From Pedobacter sp. BAL39 (GTDB lineage: Bacteria > Bacteroidota > Bacteroidia > Sphingobacteriales > Sphingobacteriaceae), in assembly GCF_000170795.1 (NCBI RefSeq), contig NZ_ABCM01000015.1, positions 81,031-145,030 on the forward strand: DNA of 64,000 bases. The letters run 5' to 3'. The position numbers and the translations under genes were made by a program. Below, in pieces: positions 42,665 through 51,430 of this stretch. Positions within the stretch are counted from its first letter, which is position 1; every line of letters starts with the position of its first letter. The notes beneath the pieces were generated by a model, which ran no database searches, had not been told where the DNA came from, and saw only the letters and a program-made list of their open reading frames with translations.

Positions 42665-42700
42665 AAAAGGCGGATCGTTCAACAGAGCGATCCGCCTTTT
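42665..42700. terminator. Bidirectional intrinsic terminator
   Basis: Perfect 13-bp stem AAAAGGCGGATCG with CGATCCGCCTTTT, 10-nt loop, between convergent genes. Confidence 0.93.
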
Positions 42701-42737
42701 ATTGGTTATGGATAAAATTCTTTTATCTTGTTTTCAG

Positions 42738-43136
42738 TTACCCAAGAATCGCTTGCAGGCGTTCCGTCTCATAATCTACCAATTTCTGCAATGGGCCTGA
42801 GGCCAGCATCTTCATCATCATGTTCAGTTCAGCAGATACGATGTGTTTGGCAGTAGTGCTGCCATCACCATTATCAGCTACGGTCCATTTCAGCTCGATG
42901 TCAAAAGGCGCTTTTTCCGTTGGGATGGCGATCAGTTCTTGATTTTCGATCCTGCTGGAGATTTTGATCGCCAGTTTGGCCATGTTCTGAATGGTAAAGC
43001 TGGCTTCATCAACGGTCGATGACCAGTTATAGATGTTTTCCGGCATCAGCTGCTGATGGTTGTTCAGGTCAGCAAGGAATGCATATACTTTTTCAACAGG
43101 CAGGTTAATCACTGCGCTACTTTCGATAACAGTCAT
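42738..43136 (-). CDS. SRPBCC (START-like) domain protein
   Basis: The 132-aa protein has the compact helix-grip fold pattern of SRPBCC proteins: opening MTVIESSAVINLPVEKVYAFLADLNNH, central strands ELKWTVADNGDGSTTAKHIV, and a long C-terminal helix (MMKMLASGPLQKLVDYETERLQAIL). Such proteins bind hydrophobic ligands. No signal peptide. It follows pyrE by 7 bp and is likely cotranscribed with it, without an obvious functional link. Confidence 0.88.
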   Translation of the reverse strand: MTVIESSAVINLPVEKVYAFLADLNNHQQLMPENIYNWSSTVDEASFTIQNMAKLAIKISSRIENQELIAIPTEKAPFDIELKWTVADNGDGSTTAKHIVSAELNMMMKMLASGPLQKLVDYETERLQAILG

Positions 43137-43143
43137 CTTGGTT

Positions 43144-43803
43144 CTAGCTAGTTTGTTCTAATTCCTGACCCCACTCTGATGGGTTTCTGCGCCATCTTGC
43201 AAGCAGGTCGATATCATTCTGACTGATGAAGCTGTGTTCAGCAGCGTACTCAATCAGGGCAGTGTAGTTGGAAAGTGTTGCGAAGCGTACTTTTGCTTCT
43301 TTGAAGTTTTCTTCAGCCTGGTCAAAGCCATAAGTGAAGATGGATACCAGTCCTGCAACAGAAAGGCCTGCATTTTTCAGGGCCTCAACAGCCTGAAGGC
43401 TGCTTTTACCAGTAGAGATCAGGTCTTCTACCACCACCACACGTTGTCCTTCAACGATCTCACCTTCAATCTGGCTGCCAGTACCATGTTCTTTTGCTTT
43501 CGCACGTACATAGGCAAATGGAAGACCAAGCTCCTGGGCCACCAATACCCCCTGAGGAATACCTGCAGTGGCCACACCAGCGATCAGGTCCACAGAGCCG
43601 AACTCTTCCTGAATCAATTGTGTCAATTTTTGTCTGATGTATGTTCTTACTGAGGGGTGGGAAAGTGTAACCCTGTTGTCGCAGTAAATAGGCGATTTCC
43701 AACCTGAAGCCCATGTGAAAGGGTTGTTCGGTTGTAACTTGATTGCCTTAATTTGTAATAAAAATTCAGCTACCTTTAATTCAATATCACTTTTATTATA
43801 CAT
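43144..43803 (-). CDS. pyrE: Orotate phosphoribosyltransferase
   Basis: PyrE joins orotate and PRPP to OMP in pyrimidine synthesis. The 219-aa protein has the PRPP-binding motif VVVVEDLISTGKSSL (about 122-136), the N-terminal FTWASGWKSPIYCDNR, and AYVRAKAKEHGTGSQIEG in the flexible loop. The -7 element TAATTTTG (minus strand, 43808-43815) ends only a few bases before the ATG, so the message may be almost leaderless. Confidence 0.96.
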   Translation of the reverse strand: MYNKSDIELKVAEFLLQIKAIKLQPNNPFTWASGWKSPIYCDNRVTLSHPSVRTYIRQKLTQLIQEEFGSVDLIAGVATAGIPQGVLVAQELGLPFAYVRAKAKEHGTGSQIEGEIVEGQRVVVVEDLISTGKSSLQAVEALKNAGLSVAGLVSIFTYGFDQAEENFKEAKVRFATLSNYTALIEYAAEHSFISQNDIDLLARWRRNPSEWGQELEQTS

Positions 43804-43807
43804 ATCC

Positions 43808-43815
43808 CAAAATTA
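43808..43815 (-). promoter_or_regulatory. -7 element for pyrE
   Basis: Minus strand TAATTTTG, a perfect TAnnTTTG, 4 nt upstream of the ATG. Confidence 0.45.
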
Positions 43816-44037
43816 CAGTTTTTCTGACATTTCTTAACGACCGCAATGAAAGATTATTTCCCACGCGATTGTTAATAAAAGTAGAAAGCCTTTGTTTAAT
43901 TCATTATTAGAGGCAGCGAATATCGGCAATTAAACTTAATGGTAAAAGATATTTTTTGCCACCTGTTGGAAATCAATCTTATAAATCCAAAAGGAGTAGA
44001 TTTAACATAATTTAACAAGCTTTCTTTTTGGAAAGAC

Positions 44038-44045
44038 TATTTTTG
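44038..44045 (+). promoter_or_regulatory. -7 element for the outer-membrane receptor gene
   Basis: TATTTTTG, a perfect TAnnTTTG, 44 nt upstream of the ATG at 44090. GGAGG at 44070-44074 is a possible ribosome-binding site. The 286-bp gap to pyrE shows no gene. Confidence 0.5.
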
Positions 44046-44089
44046 CAAACGCTAAACCTTTATATGTATGGAGGTTTGTTTTTTTTAAC

Positions 44090-46594
44090 ATGAAGACGTT
44101 CCATCCGCAGGCCCTTAGATTACCATTATTTTGCATTTTCCTTTTGCTGTTGTTTTCATTGTCAGCCCTCGCACAGCAGGATCCTACTTTGAAAGACAGC
44201 CTGCAGCGGAAGGATGTCAAAAAGGACAAAACAGTTGACCTCGAAGAGGTGCAGATCACCACACGGCGCCCGCCCTTTGTCATGAGGAAAGATACGATGG
44301 AATTTGATGCGGCTTCCATTAAGATGATGCCACAGTCGATGGTCCAGGACCTGCTGAAGCGCCTGCCGGGCGTGCGCATCGATGCATCAGGCAACATCAC
44401 CGTCAATGGAAAGAAAGTAAGTAAGATACAGGTCGACGGGCGTGACTTCTTTGGCAGCGGTACCGATGCAGCGACCAAAAACCTGCCCGCATCAATTGTC
44501 GACAAGGTGCAGGTTACCAAATATAAAAACAAAGACCGGGAGTTCAGCCAGCTGGTGCGGCCACCGGAAGATGAGGTAGTCATCAACCTGACGCTCAAAG
44601 CAGATCAGAATAAAGGATTGCTCGGTGATGTGCAGGCCGGTTACGGGAGTAAGGAGCGATATCTCGGCACGGGGATGATCCATGCCTTTCAGGGAAAGAC
44701 CCGCATGGGTGTGTATGGCGCTGCCGGCAATGGAAGCCCGGAGATGTCATCCGGCATGGCCGTTATGATTTCCGGTCCCGGGTCGGGCGGCATCAGCGAA
44801 AGCAGAAACCTGATGGCTAACTTTAACGAAGAGCTGAGCAGTAAGCTGACCATTGATGGCAATTACGGATATGACCAGCAGCACAACACGGTCGACCGAC
44901 TGACGGACCGCTTTAACTTTCTCGACAACGGCGGATTGTCTTACATCGAGCAGCAAAAGAGCATTAGCGACAATAAAGGACACCGGATGATGGCCAACAT
45001 TGCCTACACGCCCGATACGCTGAGCAATTGGCGGATCATGCCTTCCTTCAGCTATTCGCCCTTTAAAAATGAGGAGAACCGCTTTGCCACTTCCAGCGAT
45101 GCCAACGGCCTGGTGCTGAATACAGCCGACAGCCGCAACCGCACAGATGGCAACCGCTGGTCGATGCAGCAATATTTTATGTACAACAGGAAATCGAAAG
45201 ACGGTAAGACCAGCATGAAGCTCAACTGGATGCTGAACCTGCAGAACGGAACGGGAACGCAGTTTAACCATTCCGATAACCACTTTTTTTCGCCCGGGGC
45301 AGCAGACTCCTCGAACATCATTGATCAGGTGAATTACACCAAAGACCGCGGTGTGGGAAATACTGTCGGACTGGAGTTGTCGCGCAATCTGGGAGCGGGC
45401 TTCCTGATCGGACTTCAGTACAACCTCAACCAACAGTCCAACAGCAGTCGCAAATCCGCATTCCGCAATGCAGGAGGAGGGCTGGGTTATGTGATCCCCG
45501 ACAGCCTTTTTTCTAACGACAGCAGGAACACCAACATCATGCACCAACCGCTTTTGCAGTTAGCCTATCGACGCAAGCAACTGGAAATTGCATTGAATGG
45601 CGGCATGAGCATCATCCATCAGCGGAACCGGTTACTGCTGAGGGATACCGTAATCCGCGTCGATCAGCGTCAGTTTTCACCCAACCTGAATGTGAATTAC
45701 AACTTCCACGACCGTGGCTCGCTCAGCTTCGGATACAACATTTCGCCGTCAGCACCGAGTCCGGATCAGCTGGCACCAGTGGCCGACCCGAGCAACCCGT
45801 TGCTGGTAGTGATCGGAAACCCTTCACTGAAGACCTCCCTGACCCACAGCCTGCAGGCTTCCTACAATCACTTTGTTCCAAAAAAAGGCATCAGCACTTA
45901 CCTGAACGGGTCGCTCAGTTTCGACAAAAACAGGATTGTGACAGATGCCACCTATGATACACTGGGCAGACAGATCCAGAGTTTCAGGAATGTGGATGGT
46001 TCTCGCAGGATGCAGCTTGATGCAGGCATACAGTCCAGTCACCGCCTCGCCGGCCTGACCATCCAGCCCGGCTTAAGCCTGTCGGCAAGCAACAACAGGG
46101 ATGTCGGCTTCATCAATTCACAACGCAATGAGACCTTACAGCAGCAGTATGGGCTCAGCCTTTCCTGCTCCATAGATTATAAAGAATACCTTACCCTGTC
46201 GCCAAGCGCAAGTCTGAACTTCAACAATACCGGTTACAGCCTGAACGAGCTGAATGACCTTTCCTATCATTCCAGCAACTACAGGATGTCGATGAAGTTG
46301 CAGCCCGTACGCAGGCTGGAGTTGAATGCCTCCTATTATTACCAGTATAATTCGCAGATTCCAGAGGATTTTCAGCGCAGTTCGCAGCTGCTGAATGCGA
46401 GCATTGGTTACCGGTTCCTGAAGAAGGAGCAGCTGAACTTCAGGGTGGCGGTGAACGACTTACTGAACAACAATGTGAGCAGCACCACGACCATCATGTC
46501 TTCCTACCGGGAGAATGTGCAGTCGAACGCCCTCAAGCGTTACGTGCTGTTTGTACTGCAGTATAAATTCAATGCGCTCGGTGCGGGAGTGTAA
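44090..46594 (+). CDS. Outer-membrane beta-barrel protein, TonB-dependent-receptor-like
   Basis: The 834-aa protein has a signal peptide (hydrophobic 12-28, SALAQQ). A plug-like domain follows at about 45-165 (DLEEVQITTRRPP, LLKRLPGVRIDASGNITVNGKKVSKIQVDGRDFFG). From about 170 the rest is a beta barrel, with many alternating strands ending in the aromatic-rich terminus FVLQYKFNALG. This matches the family annotated outer membrane beta-barrel family protein (OMP_b-brl_3), related to TonB-dependent receptors but without a carboxypeptidase-like N-terminal domain here. The ligand is unknown. No SusD partner is adjacent, so it is not a SusCD pair. Confidence 0.9.
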   Translation: MKTFHPQALRLPLFCIFLLLLFSLSALAQQDPTLKDSLQRKDVKKDKTVDLEEVQITTRRPPFVMRKDTMEFDAASIKMMPQSMVQDLLKRLPGVRIDASGNITVNGKKVSKIQVDGRDFFGSGTDAATKNLPASIVDKVQVTKYKNKDREFSQLVRPPEDEVVINLTLKADQNKGLLGDVQAGYGSKERYLGTGMIHAFQGKTRMGVYGAAGNGSPEMSSGMAVMISGPGSGGISESRNLMANFNEELSSKLTIDGNYGYDQQHNTVDRLTDRFNFLDNGGLSYIEQQKSISDNKGHRMMANIAYTPDTLSNWRIMPSFSYSPFKNEENRFATSSDANGLVLNTADSRNRTDGNRWSMQQYFMYNRKSKDGKTSMKLNWMLNLQNGTGTQFNHSDNHFFSPGAADSSNIIDQVNYTKDRGVGNTVGLELSRNLGAGFLIGLQYNLNQQSNSSRKSAFRNAGGGLGYVIPDSLFSNDSRNTNIMHQPLLQLAYRRKQLEIALNGGMSIIHQRNRLLLRDTVIRVDQRQFSPNLNVNYNFHDRGSLSFGYNISPSAPSPDQLAPVADPSNPLLVVIGNPSLKTSLTHSLQASYNHFVPKKGISTYLNGSLSFDKNRIVTDATYDTLGRQIQSFRNVDGSRRMQLDAGIQSSHRLAGLTIQPGLSLSASNNRDVGFINSQRNETLQQQYGLSLSCSIDYKEYLTLSPSASLNFNNTGYSLNELNDLSYHSSNYRMSMKLQPVRRLELNASYYYQYNSQIPEDFQRSSQLLNASIGYRFLKKEQLNFRVAVNDLLNNNVSSTTTIMSSYRENVQSNALKRYVLFVLQYKFNALGAGV

Positions 46595-46681
46595 TATCGG
46601 GGCGAATTGATTTTATTCAGCTTAAAATTGAATAAATATTTATAGTTTTAGCGTCCCTAATCGGAGGTCAGATTTTACACT

Positions 46682-47290
46682 ATGAAGCATTACCGCATTT
46701 ATATCAACGACACCACTTTGTTTATCGCCTCAGCGATGCCTAAACATGGTCAACCGATCCATCAACTGGATGCGAAGAGCTTTAGCTTCGCTGATTTTTA
46801 TAAATACCTGAATGCCGACCCCGGGAAGGACTATATCCTGCTCGATGAGGATCCAAAGGCCATCTTCAGGGCCATCAAAAAGAACCTGACCCTGATCAAG
46901 GCTGCAGGTGGTCTCGTACAGAATGCAAAGGGCAAGTATCTTTTTATCTACCGCAATAAAAAATGGGACCTGCCGAAGGGTAAGGTAGAAAAGGGCGAGC
47001 GCATGAAGGATGCCGGTGTGAGGGAAGTGGAGGAAGAGTGTGGCGTAAAGATTGCCTCCAATGATGGCAAGCTCTGTAAAACCTACCATGTTTATGAGAT
47101 GGGAGCCAAGCTGGTATTGAAAAAGACCAACTGGTACATGATGAGCGTGAAGGGCTCACCAAAGCTGATTCCTCAAAAAGAAGAGGGCATCACCAAGGCC
47201 TGCTGGCTGGAGGAAACGGAGCTGGCACCTATCGTGGCCAATACCTATCCTTCCATCGTACAGGTGCTGGAGGAAGGCGGTCTTCTGTAA
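46682..47290 (+). CDS. Nudix hydrolase
   Basis: A 202-aa protein with the Nudix box GKVEKGERMKDAGVREVEEE at about 100-119 and CGV after it, matching GX5EX7REUXEEXGU. The N-terminal 75 residues precede the Nudix fold and are typical of a Bacteroidota subgroup. It hydrolyses a nucleoside diphosphate linked to some moiety; substrate unknown. The stop abuts the stop of convergent coaD with no spacer. Confidence 0.93.
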   Translation: MKHYRIYINDTTLFIASAMPKHGQPIHQLDAKSFSFADFYKYLNADPGKDYILLDEDPKAIFRAIKKNLTLIKAAGGLVQNAKGKYLFIYRNKKWDLPKGKVEKGERMKDAGVREVEEECGVKIASNDGKLCKTYHVYEMGAKLVLKKTNWYMMSVKGSPKLIPQKEEGITKACWLEETELAPIVANTYPSIVQVLEEGGLL

Positions 47291-47752
47291 TTAGAGAAAC
47301 CGCAATGCTGCTTTGGGCAAGAAAGGGCTCACGTCACCGTGGTTCCTCAGGATGTCACGCACGATGGTGGAGCTGATGGCCGAATATTCAGGTTTGCTGA
47401 GGATGAAAATTGTTTCCATCTCGGGCATCATGGTCTGATTGATCTGTGCAATGGCACGCTCATATTCAAAGTCGCCCACCGAACGGATACCGCGCACCAT
47501 GTACTGTGCATTGATCTTTTTGCAGAAATCTATCGTCAGACCTTCGTACAAAGCCACTTCCACGTTTGGCATGTCAGCAAAAACAGTGCGCACGATTTCT
47601 CCGCGCTGCTCTGCAGAGAGGAAGTTCTGTTTGGAACTGTTCAGGCCGATTCCTACTACAATCTTATCAAATAAAGGCAAGGCACGGCTGAGGATGTCGG
47701 CATGGGCGATGGTAATGGGGTCAAAGGAACCGGGGAAGAGGGCTATTTTCAT
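47291..47752 (-). CDS. coaD: Phosphopantetheine adenylyltransferase
   Basis: CoaD converts 4'-phosphopantetheine and ATP into dephospho-CoA. The 153-aa protein has the nucleotidyltransferase motif GSFDPITIAHADIL near the N-terminus (T/HxGH variant), MVRGIRSVGDFEYE in the middle and ISSTIVRDIL near the end. Length is normal. It is followed upstream by rsmD with a 69-bp gap; the coaD-rsmD-DUF3822 neighbourhood is common in Bacteroidota. Confidence 0.97.
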   Translation of the reverse strand: MKIALFPGSFDPITIAHADILSRALPLFDKIVVGIGLNSSKQNFLSAEQRGEIVRTVFADMPNVEVALYEGLTIDFCKKINAQYMVRGIRSVGDFEYERAIAQINQTMMPEMETIFILSKPEYSAISSTIVRDILRNHGDVSPFLPKAALRFL

Positions 47753-47821
47753 GATCCGTCGTTGATTACAATTCGTGTTTGAATATTATTGTGGCTGTTT
47801 CAGCTTTTATCTGTTGGCTTT

Positions 47822-48382
47822 TTACTGGTCGTCAGCCGTCTCTTCTTTTACTTTCTCAAAAAAGCTGAAGGAAGAATTTCCGTACCTTCTTGTTTCCTGG
47901 TAACCCGGCAGGCCGTTTAACTTCAGGAGTGAGGGGTGTTCCACGATCAGCATGCCATTGTCGGTCAGCAGGTTGTTGCTGATGACCAGCTCCGGGATCC
48001 GCGGGATGGTAGGAAGGTCATACGGAGGATCGGCAAAGATGATCTGGTAGGACTTTTTATGACCCTCCAGAAACTTGAACACATCGCCTTTATGAGGGTC
48101 AATCTGATGAAGTTTATATTTATCGATGACCGACTTCAGCCAGTACACACATCCCGAATGTTTGTCTACTGAGGTCACCTTTTTAATGCCTCGGGAAGCA
48201 AACTCAATGCTGATGTTGCCTGTGCCGGAGAAGAGGTCAAGTACTTCACAGCTGTCAAAATCGTAGGTATTGTACAGGATGTTGAACAGCGCTTCTTTGG
48301 CCATGTCTGTGGTCGGCCTCACCGGGAGGCTTTCCGGGGCATTCATTCGGATGCCTTTTAGTGTACCGCCAATTATTCGCAT
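47822..48382 (-). CDS. rsmD: 16S rRNA (guanine966-N2)-methyltransferase RsmD
   Basis: The 186-aa protein has the SAM motif VLDLFSGTGNISIEFASRG, the substrate motif FADPPYDLP, and the N-terminal RIIGGTLKGIRM typical of RsmD. It methylates the exocyclic N2 of G966 in 16S rRNA. It overlaps the upstream DUF3822 gene by 10 bp, so the pair is cotranscribed. Confidence 0.96.
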   Translation of the reverse strand: MRIIGGTLKGIRMNAPESLPVRPTTDMAKEALFNILYNTYDFDSCEVLDLFSGTGNISIEFASRGIKKVTSVDKHSGCVYWLKSVIDKYKLHQIDPHKGDVFKFLEGHKKSYQIIFADPPYDLPTIPRIPELVISNNLLTDNGMLIVEHPSLLKLNGLPGYQETRRYGNSSFSFFEKVKEETADDQ

Positions 48383-49203
48383 AGGTCAAGGGCTAGGAGG
48401 CTGCTGTAATAATGAGCAGGCATATCATCTAAAATTCGCTGGTCGAGGTTTTTCGTGCCGGCATTGTGAAAGGTAATGTCGCTGAAATACTTCCTGATGC
48501 ACTCAAAGCGGTCGTCTTCTTCATGGACGATGCCACTCAGGACTACAGCCGTATGGCGGCAGTCGATCTGCAGCTGGTTGATCATGAACAGGAGGTAATA
48601 GTTGAACTCGTCTACATTGTCGATCTCATAGTAATTGCGGAATACCAGCTTGTGGCCTTCCGTTAATGCTGCATTGAAAGAGGTGGCTGTAAAGTCCATC
48701 ACGAGCGACTTGCTGTCTTGGACTCCGGCGATGGCAAGGATCGGGGCGGCATGGTCAAACAGCACACAACTCTGAAGCGTGGAGCTGAGCAGCTCATCCA
48801 TCGACTCCTGCAAGGTAAAAATGGAGGTGAAGCCATAAGTTGCGGAGGGCCTTGCATAAAGGTGATCCGAGGAAGGCTCGCTAAAATACATGGCATAATG
48901 GCTCAGCTGCTCCGGATCAAAGAATACGTTAGGTATGGAGATGGAATTTCCGGTATATACAGAAACTTTAATTTCTTTGTAGGGAAGACTCAGATAAGGA
49001 TCATTTTTTATTTTTGCTGCCAGGTCTTTGCCTACATTTGCCGACTCCTGCTGATCATATACTGCTTTTAGCTGATCGTTGTTCTTGTCAATGATGGCGT
49101 AAGAAAAGCTGTCGGCGGTAATCTTCAATAATAAATTGCAGTCTGCAGCAGTACCGGGATCAAATTCGGGATCTACTAACAAAAGGCTGTTTTTATGACT
49201 CAT
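48373..49203 (-). CDS. DUF3822 family protein
   Basis: A 276-aa protein with the DUF3822 layout, which looks like a divergent actin/hexokinase-type ATPase fold in two halves (NLLLKITADSFSYAIIDKNN at the start, LVMDFTATSFNAALTEGHKLVFRNYYE in the middle, VVLSGIVHEEDD late). No catalytic motif can be named with confidence. It overlaps rsmD by 10 bp. The family is almost always next to rsmD or coaD in Bacteroidota, which suggests a role in ribosome or cofactor metabolism, unproven. Confidence 0.88.
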   Translation of the reverse strand: MSHKNSLLLVDPEFDPGTAADCNLLLKITADSFSYAIIDKNNDQLKAVYDQQESANVGKDLAAKIKNDPYLSLPYKEIKVSVYTGNSISIPNVFFDPEQLSHYAMYFSEPSSDHLYARPSATYGFTSIFTLQESMDELLSSTLQSCVLFDHAAPILAIAGVQDSKSLVMDFTATSFNAALTEGHKLVFRNYYEIDNVDEFNYYLLFMINQLQIDCRHTAVVLSGIVHEEDDRFECIRKYFSDITFHNAGTKNLDQRILDDMPAHYYSSLLALDLCE

Positions 49204-49224
49204 CTGTATCTTTTAAATTATGAT

Positions 49225-49232
49225 CAAAATTA
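49225..49232 (-). promoter_or_regulatory. -7 element for the DUF3822-rsmD operon
   Basis: Minus strand TAATTTTG, a perfect TAnnTTTG, 21 nt upstream of the DUF3822 ATG. Confidence 0.45.
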
Positions 49233-49271
49233 ATCCTTTTTTCTATAACATCACCATTGCATCTTTGTTAA

Positions 49272-50705
49272 ATGGATAAAGCATTGATCATCGCCCAGTC
49301 TTATGAGTTCAATCCGACAGCCGAACAGCTGGTTTTCTGTACAAAAATGGCTGATTTTTTATCAAAGCCGCTGGACAACCAGTGTTTTATCCTGCGCGGT
49401 TATGCGGGCACGGGAAAGACTACTTCCGTAGCGGCGCTGGTTAAGGCTTTGCCCCAGTTCGGACTGCGTGCTGCATTGCTGGCACCAACGGGAAGGGCAG
49501 CGAAGGTGATGAGCAACTATACCGGCCGTAAAGCGCTGACCATCCATAAACGCATTTACCGGAAACGGTCTGCGGTATCTACGGATATGGCTTTTCAGCT
49601 GGCGCCAAACCTGGCGGAGCATACGCTGTTTATCGTCGATGAGGCCTCCATGATTGCCGATGAGTGGAACACCCAGAATGGGTCGACCTTCCTGATGGAC
49701 CTGATGGTATATGTATACAACCATAAAAACTGTGCACTGGTCTTTGTGGGAGATACCGCACAGCTGCCACCGGTGGGCAGCACCGACAGTCCGGCATTGA
49801 ACGGAGGCCATATTTCTGGCAACTTTTCCAAGCTGGTGGTAGAGGTGGAACTGAAGGAGGTAGTACGCCAGGAAAAGAAATCCGGAATCCTCGCCAATGC
49901 GACGATGCTGCGGCAGCTGATCCATCAGGAGCAGGAAACTGAGCAGGTGGAGCTGCCGAAGTTCATCACGAAAAACTTCAAGGACATCTTCCGCATGACG
50001 GGGCTGAAGCTGGTGGAAGGATTGGAATATGCGTACAATAAGTTTGGAATGGAAAACGCTCTGGTGGTTTGCCGCTCCAATAAATCTGCTAATGTTTACA
50101 ACCAGCAGATCCGCTCGCGACTGCTGTACCGGGATGAGGAGCTGACCGGCGGAGATCAGATCATGGTGGTGAAGAACAACTATTTCTGGCTGCCTGATAA
50201 CGAGTCGGCAGCTTTCATTGCAAACGGGGACATGGCCCGGATCATCCGGGTACGCCGTGAGGAGGAGCGCTATGGCTTCCGCTTTGCGGAGGTGCAGCTG
50301 GAGTTCCTCGACTTTCCCGAGGCGGGGGAGCTGACCTGCAAGGTGATGATGGATACGCTGACGGCAGAAACACCAAGCCTCTCTTATGAGCAGAGCAACC
50401 GTCTTTTTGAGGCGCTGAATGAAGATTACGAACACATCAGGAACAAAAAGGAACGTTTTAAGGCCATCAAGGAAGATCCCTTCTACAATGCGCTGCAAAT
50501 CAAGTTCGCCTATGCCGTGACCTGTCACAAGGCCCAGGGTGGGCAGTGGGATGCAGTTTTTGTCGATCAGGGGTACCTGACGGATGAGATGGTGGACATG
50601 GATTTCCTGCGTTGGTTATATACTGGCGTAACCAGGGCAAAAAGAGAATTATTTTTAGTAAATTTTGCTGCTAACTTTTTCAGCTCCCCGGCCGATGAGT
50701 TTTAG
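49272..50705 (+). CDS. RecD-like ATP-dependent DNA helicase
   Basis: The 477-aa superfamily 1B helicase has Walker A GYAGTGKTT (about 43-51), Walker B FIVDEASM, motif III VGDTAQLPPVG, and the UvrD_C_2 end with VTCHKAQGGQWDAVFVDQG and LYTGVTRAKRELFLVNF. It lacks the N-terminal RecBC-binding region of RecD and is shorter than RecD2, matching the stand-alone AAA/UvrD_C_2 helicases of Bacteroidota. Role in DNA repair or recombination is likely. Confidence 0.92.
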   Translation: MDKALIIAQSYEFNPTAEQLVFCTKMADFLSKPLDNQCFILRGYAGTGKTTSVAALVKALPQFGLRAALLAPTGRAAKVMSNYTGRKALTIHKRIYRKRSAVSTDMAFQLAPNLAEHTLFIVDEASMIADEWNTQNGSTFLMDLMVYVYNHKNCALVFVGDTAQLPPVGSTDSPALNGGHISGNFSKLVVEVELKEVVRQEKKSGILANATMLRQLIHQEQETEQVELPKFITKNFKDIFRMTGLKLVEGLEYAYNKFGMENALVVCRSNKSANVYNQQIRSRLLYRDEELTGGDQIMVVKNNYFWLPDNESAAFIANGDMARIIRVRREEERYGFRFAEVQLEFLDFPEAGELTCKVMMDTLTAETPSLSYEQSNRLFEALNEDYEHIRNKKERFKAIKEDPFYNALQIKFAYAVTCHKAQGGQWDAVFVDQGYLTDEMVDMDFLRWLYTGVTRAKRELFLVNFAANFFSSPADEF

Positions 50706-50749
50706 CGCCGGGCGCGATGCTGTGCCCTGTTACTAACCAGATATAAGCG

Positions 50750-51430
50750 ATGAAAATAGCCTACACCATCAAACAGAAAACGAAGATTGCCACCCTGCTC
50801 TTTGCGGTAATGGCCTGCACGATCCTGATCAGGATTTTGGAAGACAAGAGTGTGGAAAGCATGAACCGTTCTTTTGTGTCGCTGTATCAGGACCGCCTGA
50901 TCCCGGCAACCGACCTGTTTTACATTGCGGAGCATGTCTATGCCAAGAAATATGCGCTGGATGGTTTCCTCTATGGGGCCGGGGCCGATGGTGCCGCCCT
51001 GAAGCGCGAGTTCAGTCAGCTGAACAGCCGCATTGATGCGCTGCTGCATAAATATGAGCGTACGTTCCTGGTGAAGTCTGAGCAGGCAAACCTGCTGGCG
51101 CTGAAGGAGCAGCTGGGAACGGTGAAACATGCGGAGCAGCTGGTCATGCTAAGGACGGCTGCCGATGGCCTTGCTGCGGGACGTCTGCTGCATGAAACCA
51201 GCGGTCGTGAAGCCTCCAAAAATGCGATGGACCAGCTCAATGAGCTGATCAGGATCCAGACCCAGGTGGGCGCAGAGCTGATCGACGATTCTGCCTTCAT
51301 GGCCTCGAGAAGTAAGTTTTACTCGGTGCTGCAGATCACACTTGCTGTTTTCATTGGTGTATTTATCGTGGCCATCATCAGTGCTTCGAATGTAGTGAAC
51401 ATTAGGAGCGACAAGTTTAATCTGAACTAG
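50750..51430 (+). CDS. Lone 4HB_MCP sensor-domain membrane protein
   Basis: The 226-aa protein has a membrane helix at about 13-30, an extracytoplasmic four-helix bundle (about 35-190) of the 4HB_MCP type found in chemoreceptors and sensor kinases, and a second membrane helix at about 192-214. It ends about 12 residues later with no HAMP, kinase or methyl-accepting domain. It is therefore a sensor input without an output module. The last 14 bp overlap the 3' end of a convergent histidine-kinase gene that itself lacks such a sensor. A partnership is inference. Confidence 0.82.
   Translation: MKIAYTIKQKTKIATLLFAVMACTILIRILEDKSVESMNRSFVSLYQDRLIPATDLFYIAEHVYAKKYALDGFLYGAGADGAALKREFSQLNSRIDALLHKYERTFLVKSEQANLLALKEQLGTVKHAEQLVMLRTAADGLAAGRLLHETSGREASKNAMDQLNELIRIQTQVGAELIDDSAFMASRSKFYSVLQITLAVFIGVFIVAIISASNVVNIRSDKFNLN

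Noticed and set aside
44747..45547. 266-codon minus-strand ORF
   Set aside because: Antisense to the outer-membrane barrel gene; no motif or start signal.
44090..46594. SusC/SusD polysaccharide-utilisation pair
   Set aside because: No SusD-like lipoprotein gene is adjacent and the receptor lacks the usual SusC N-terminal domain.
49362..50528. 388-codon minus-strand ORF
   Set aside because: It is antisense to the RecD-like helicase, with His/Gln/Leu-rich composition typical of a shadow frame.
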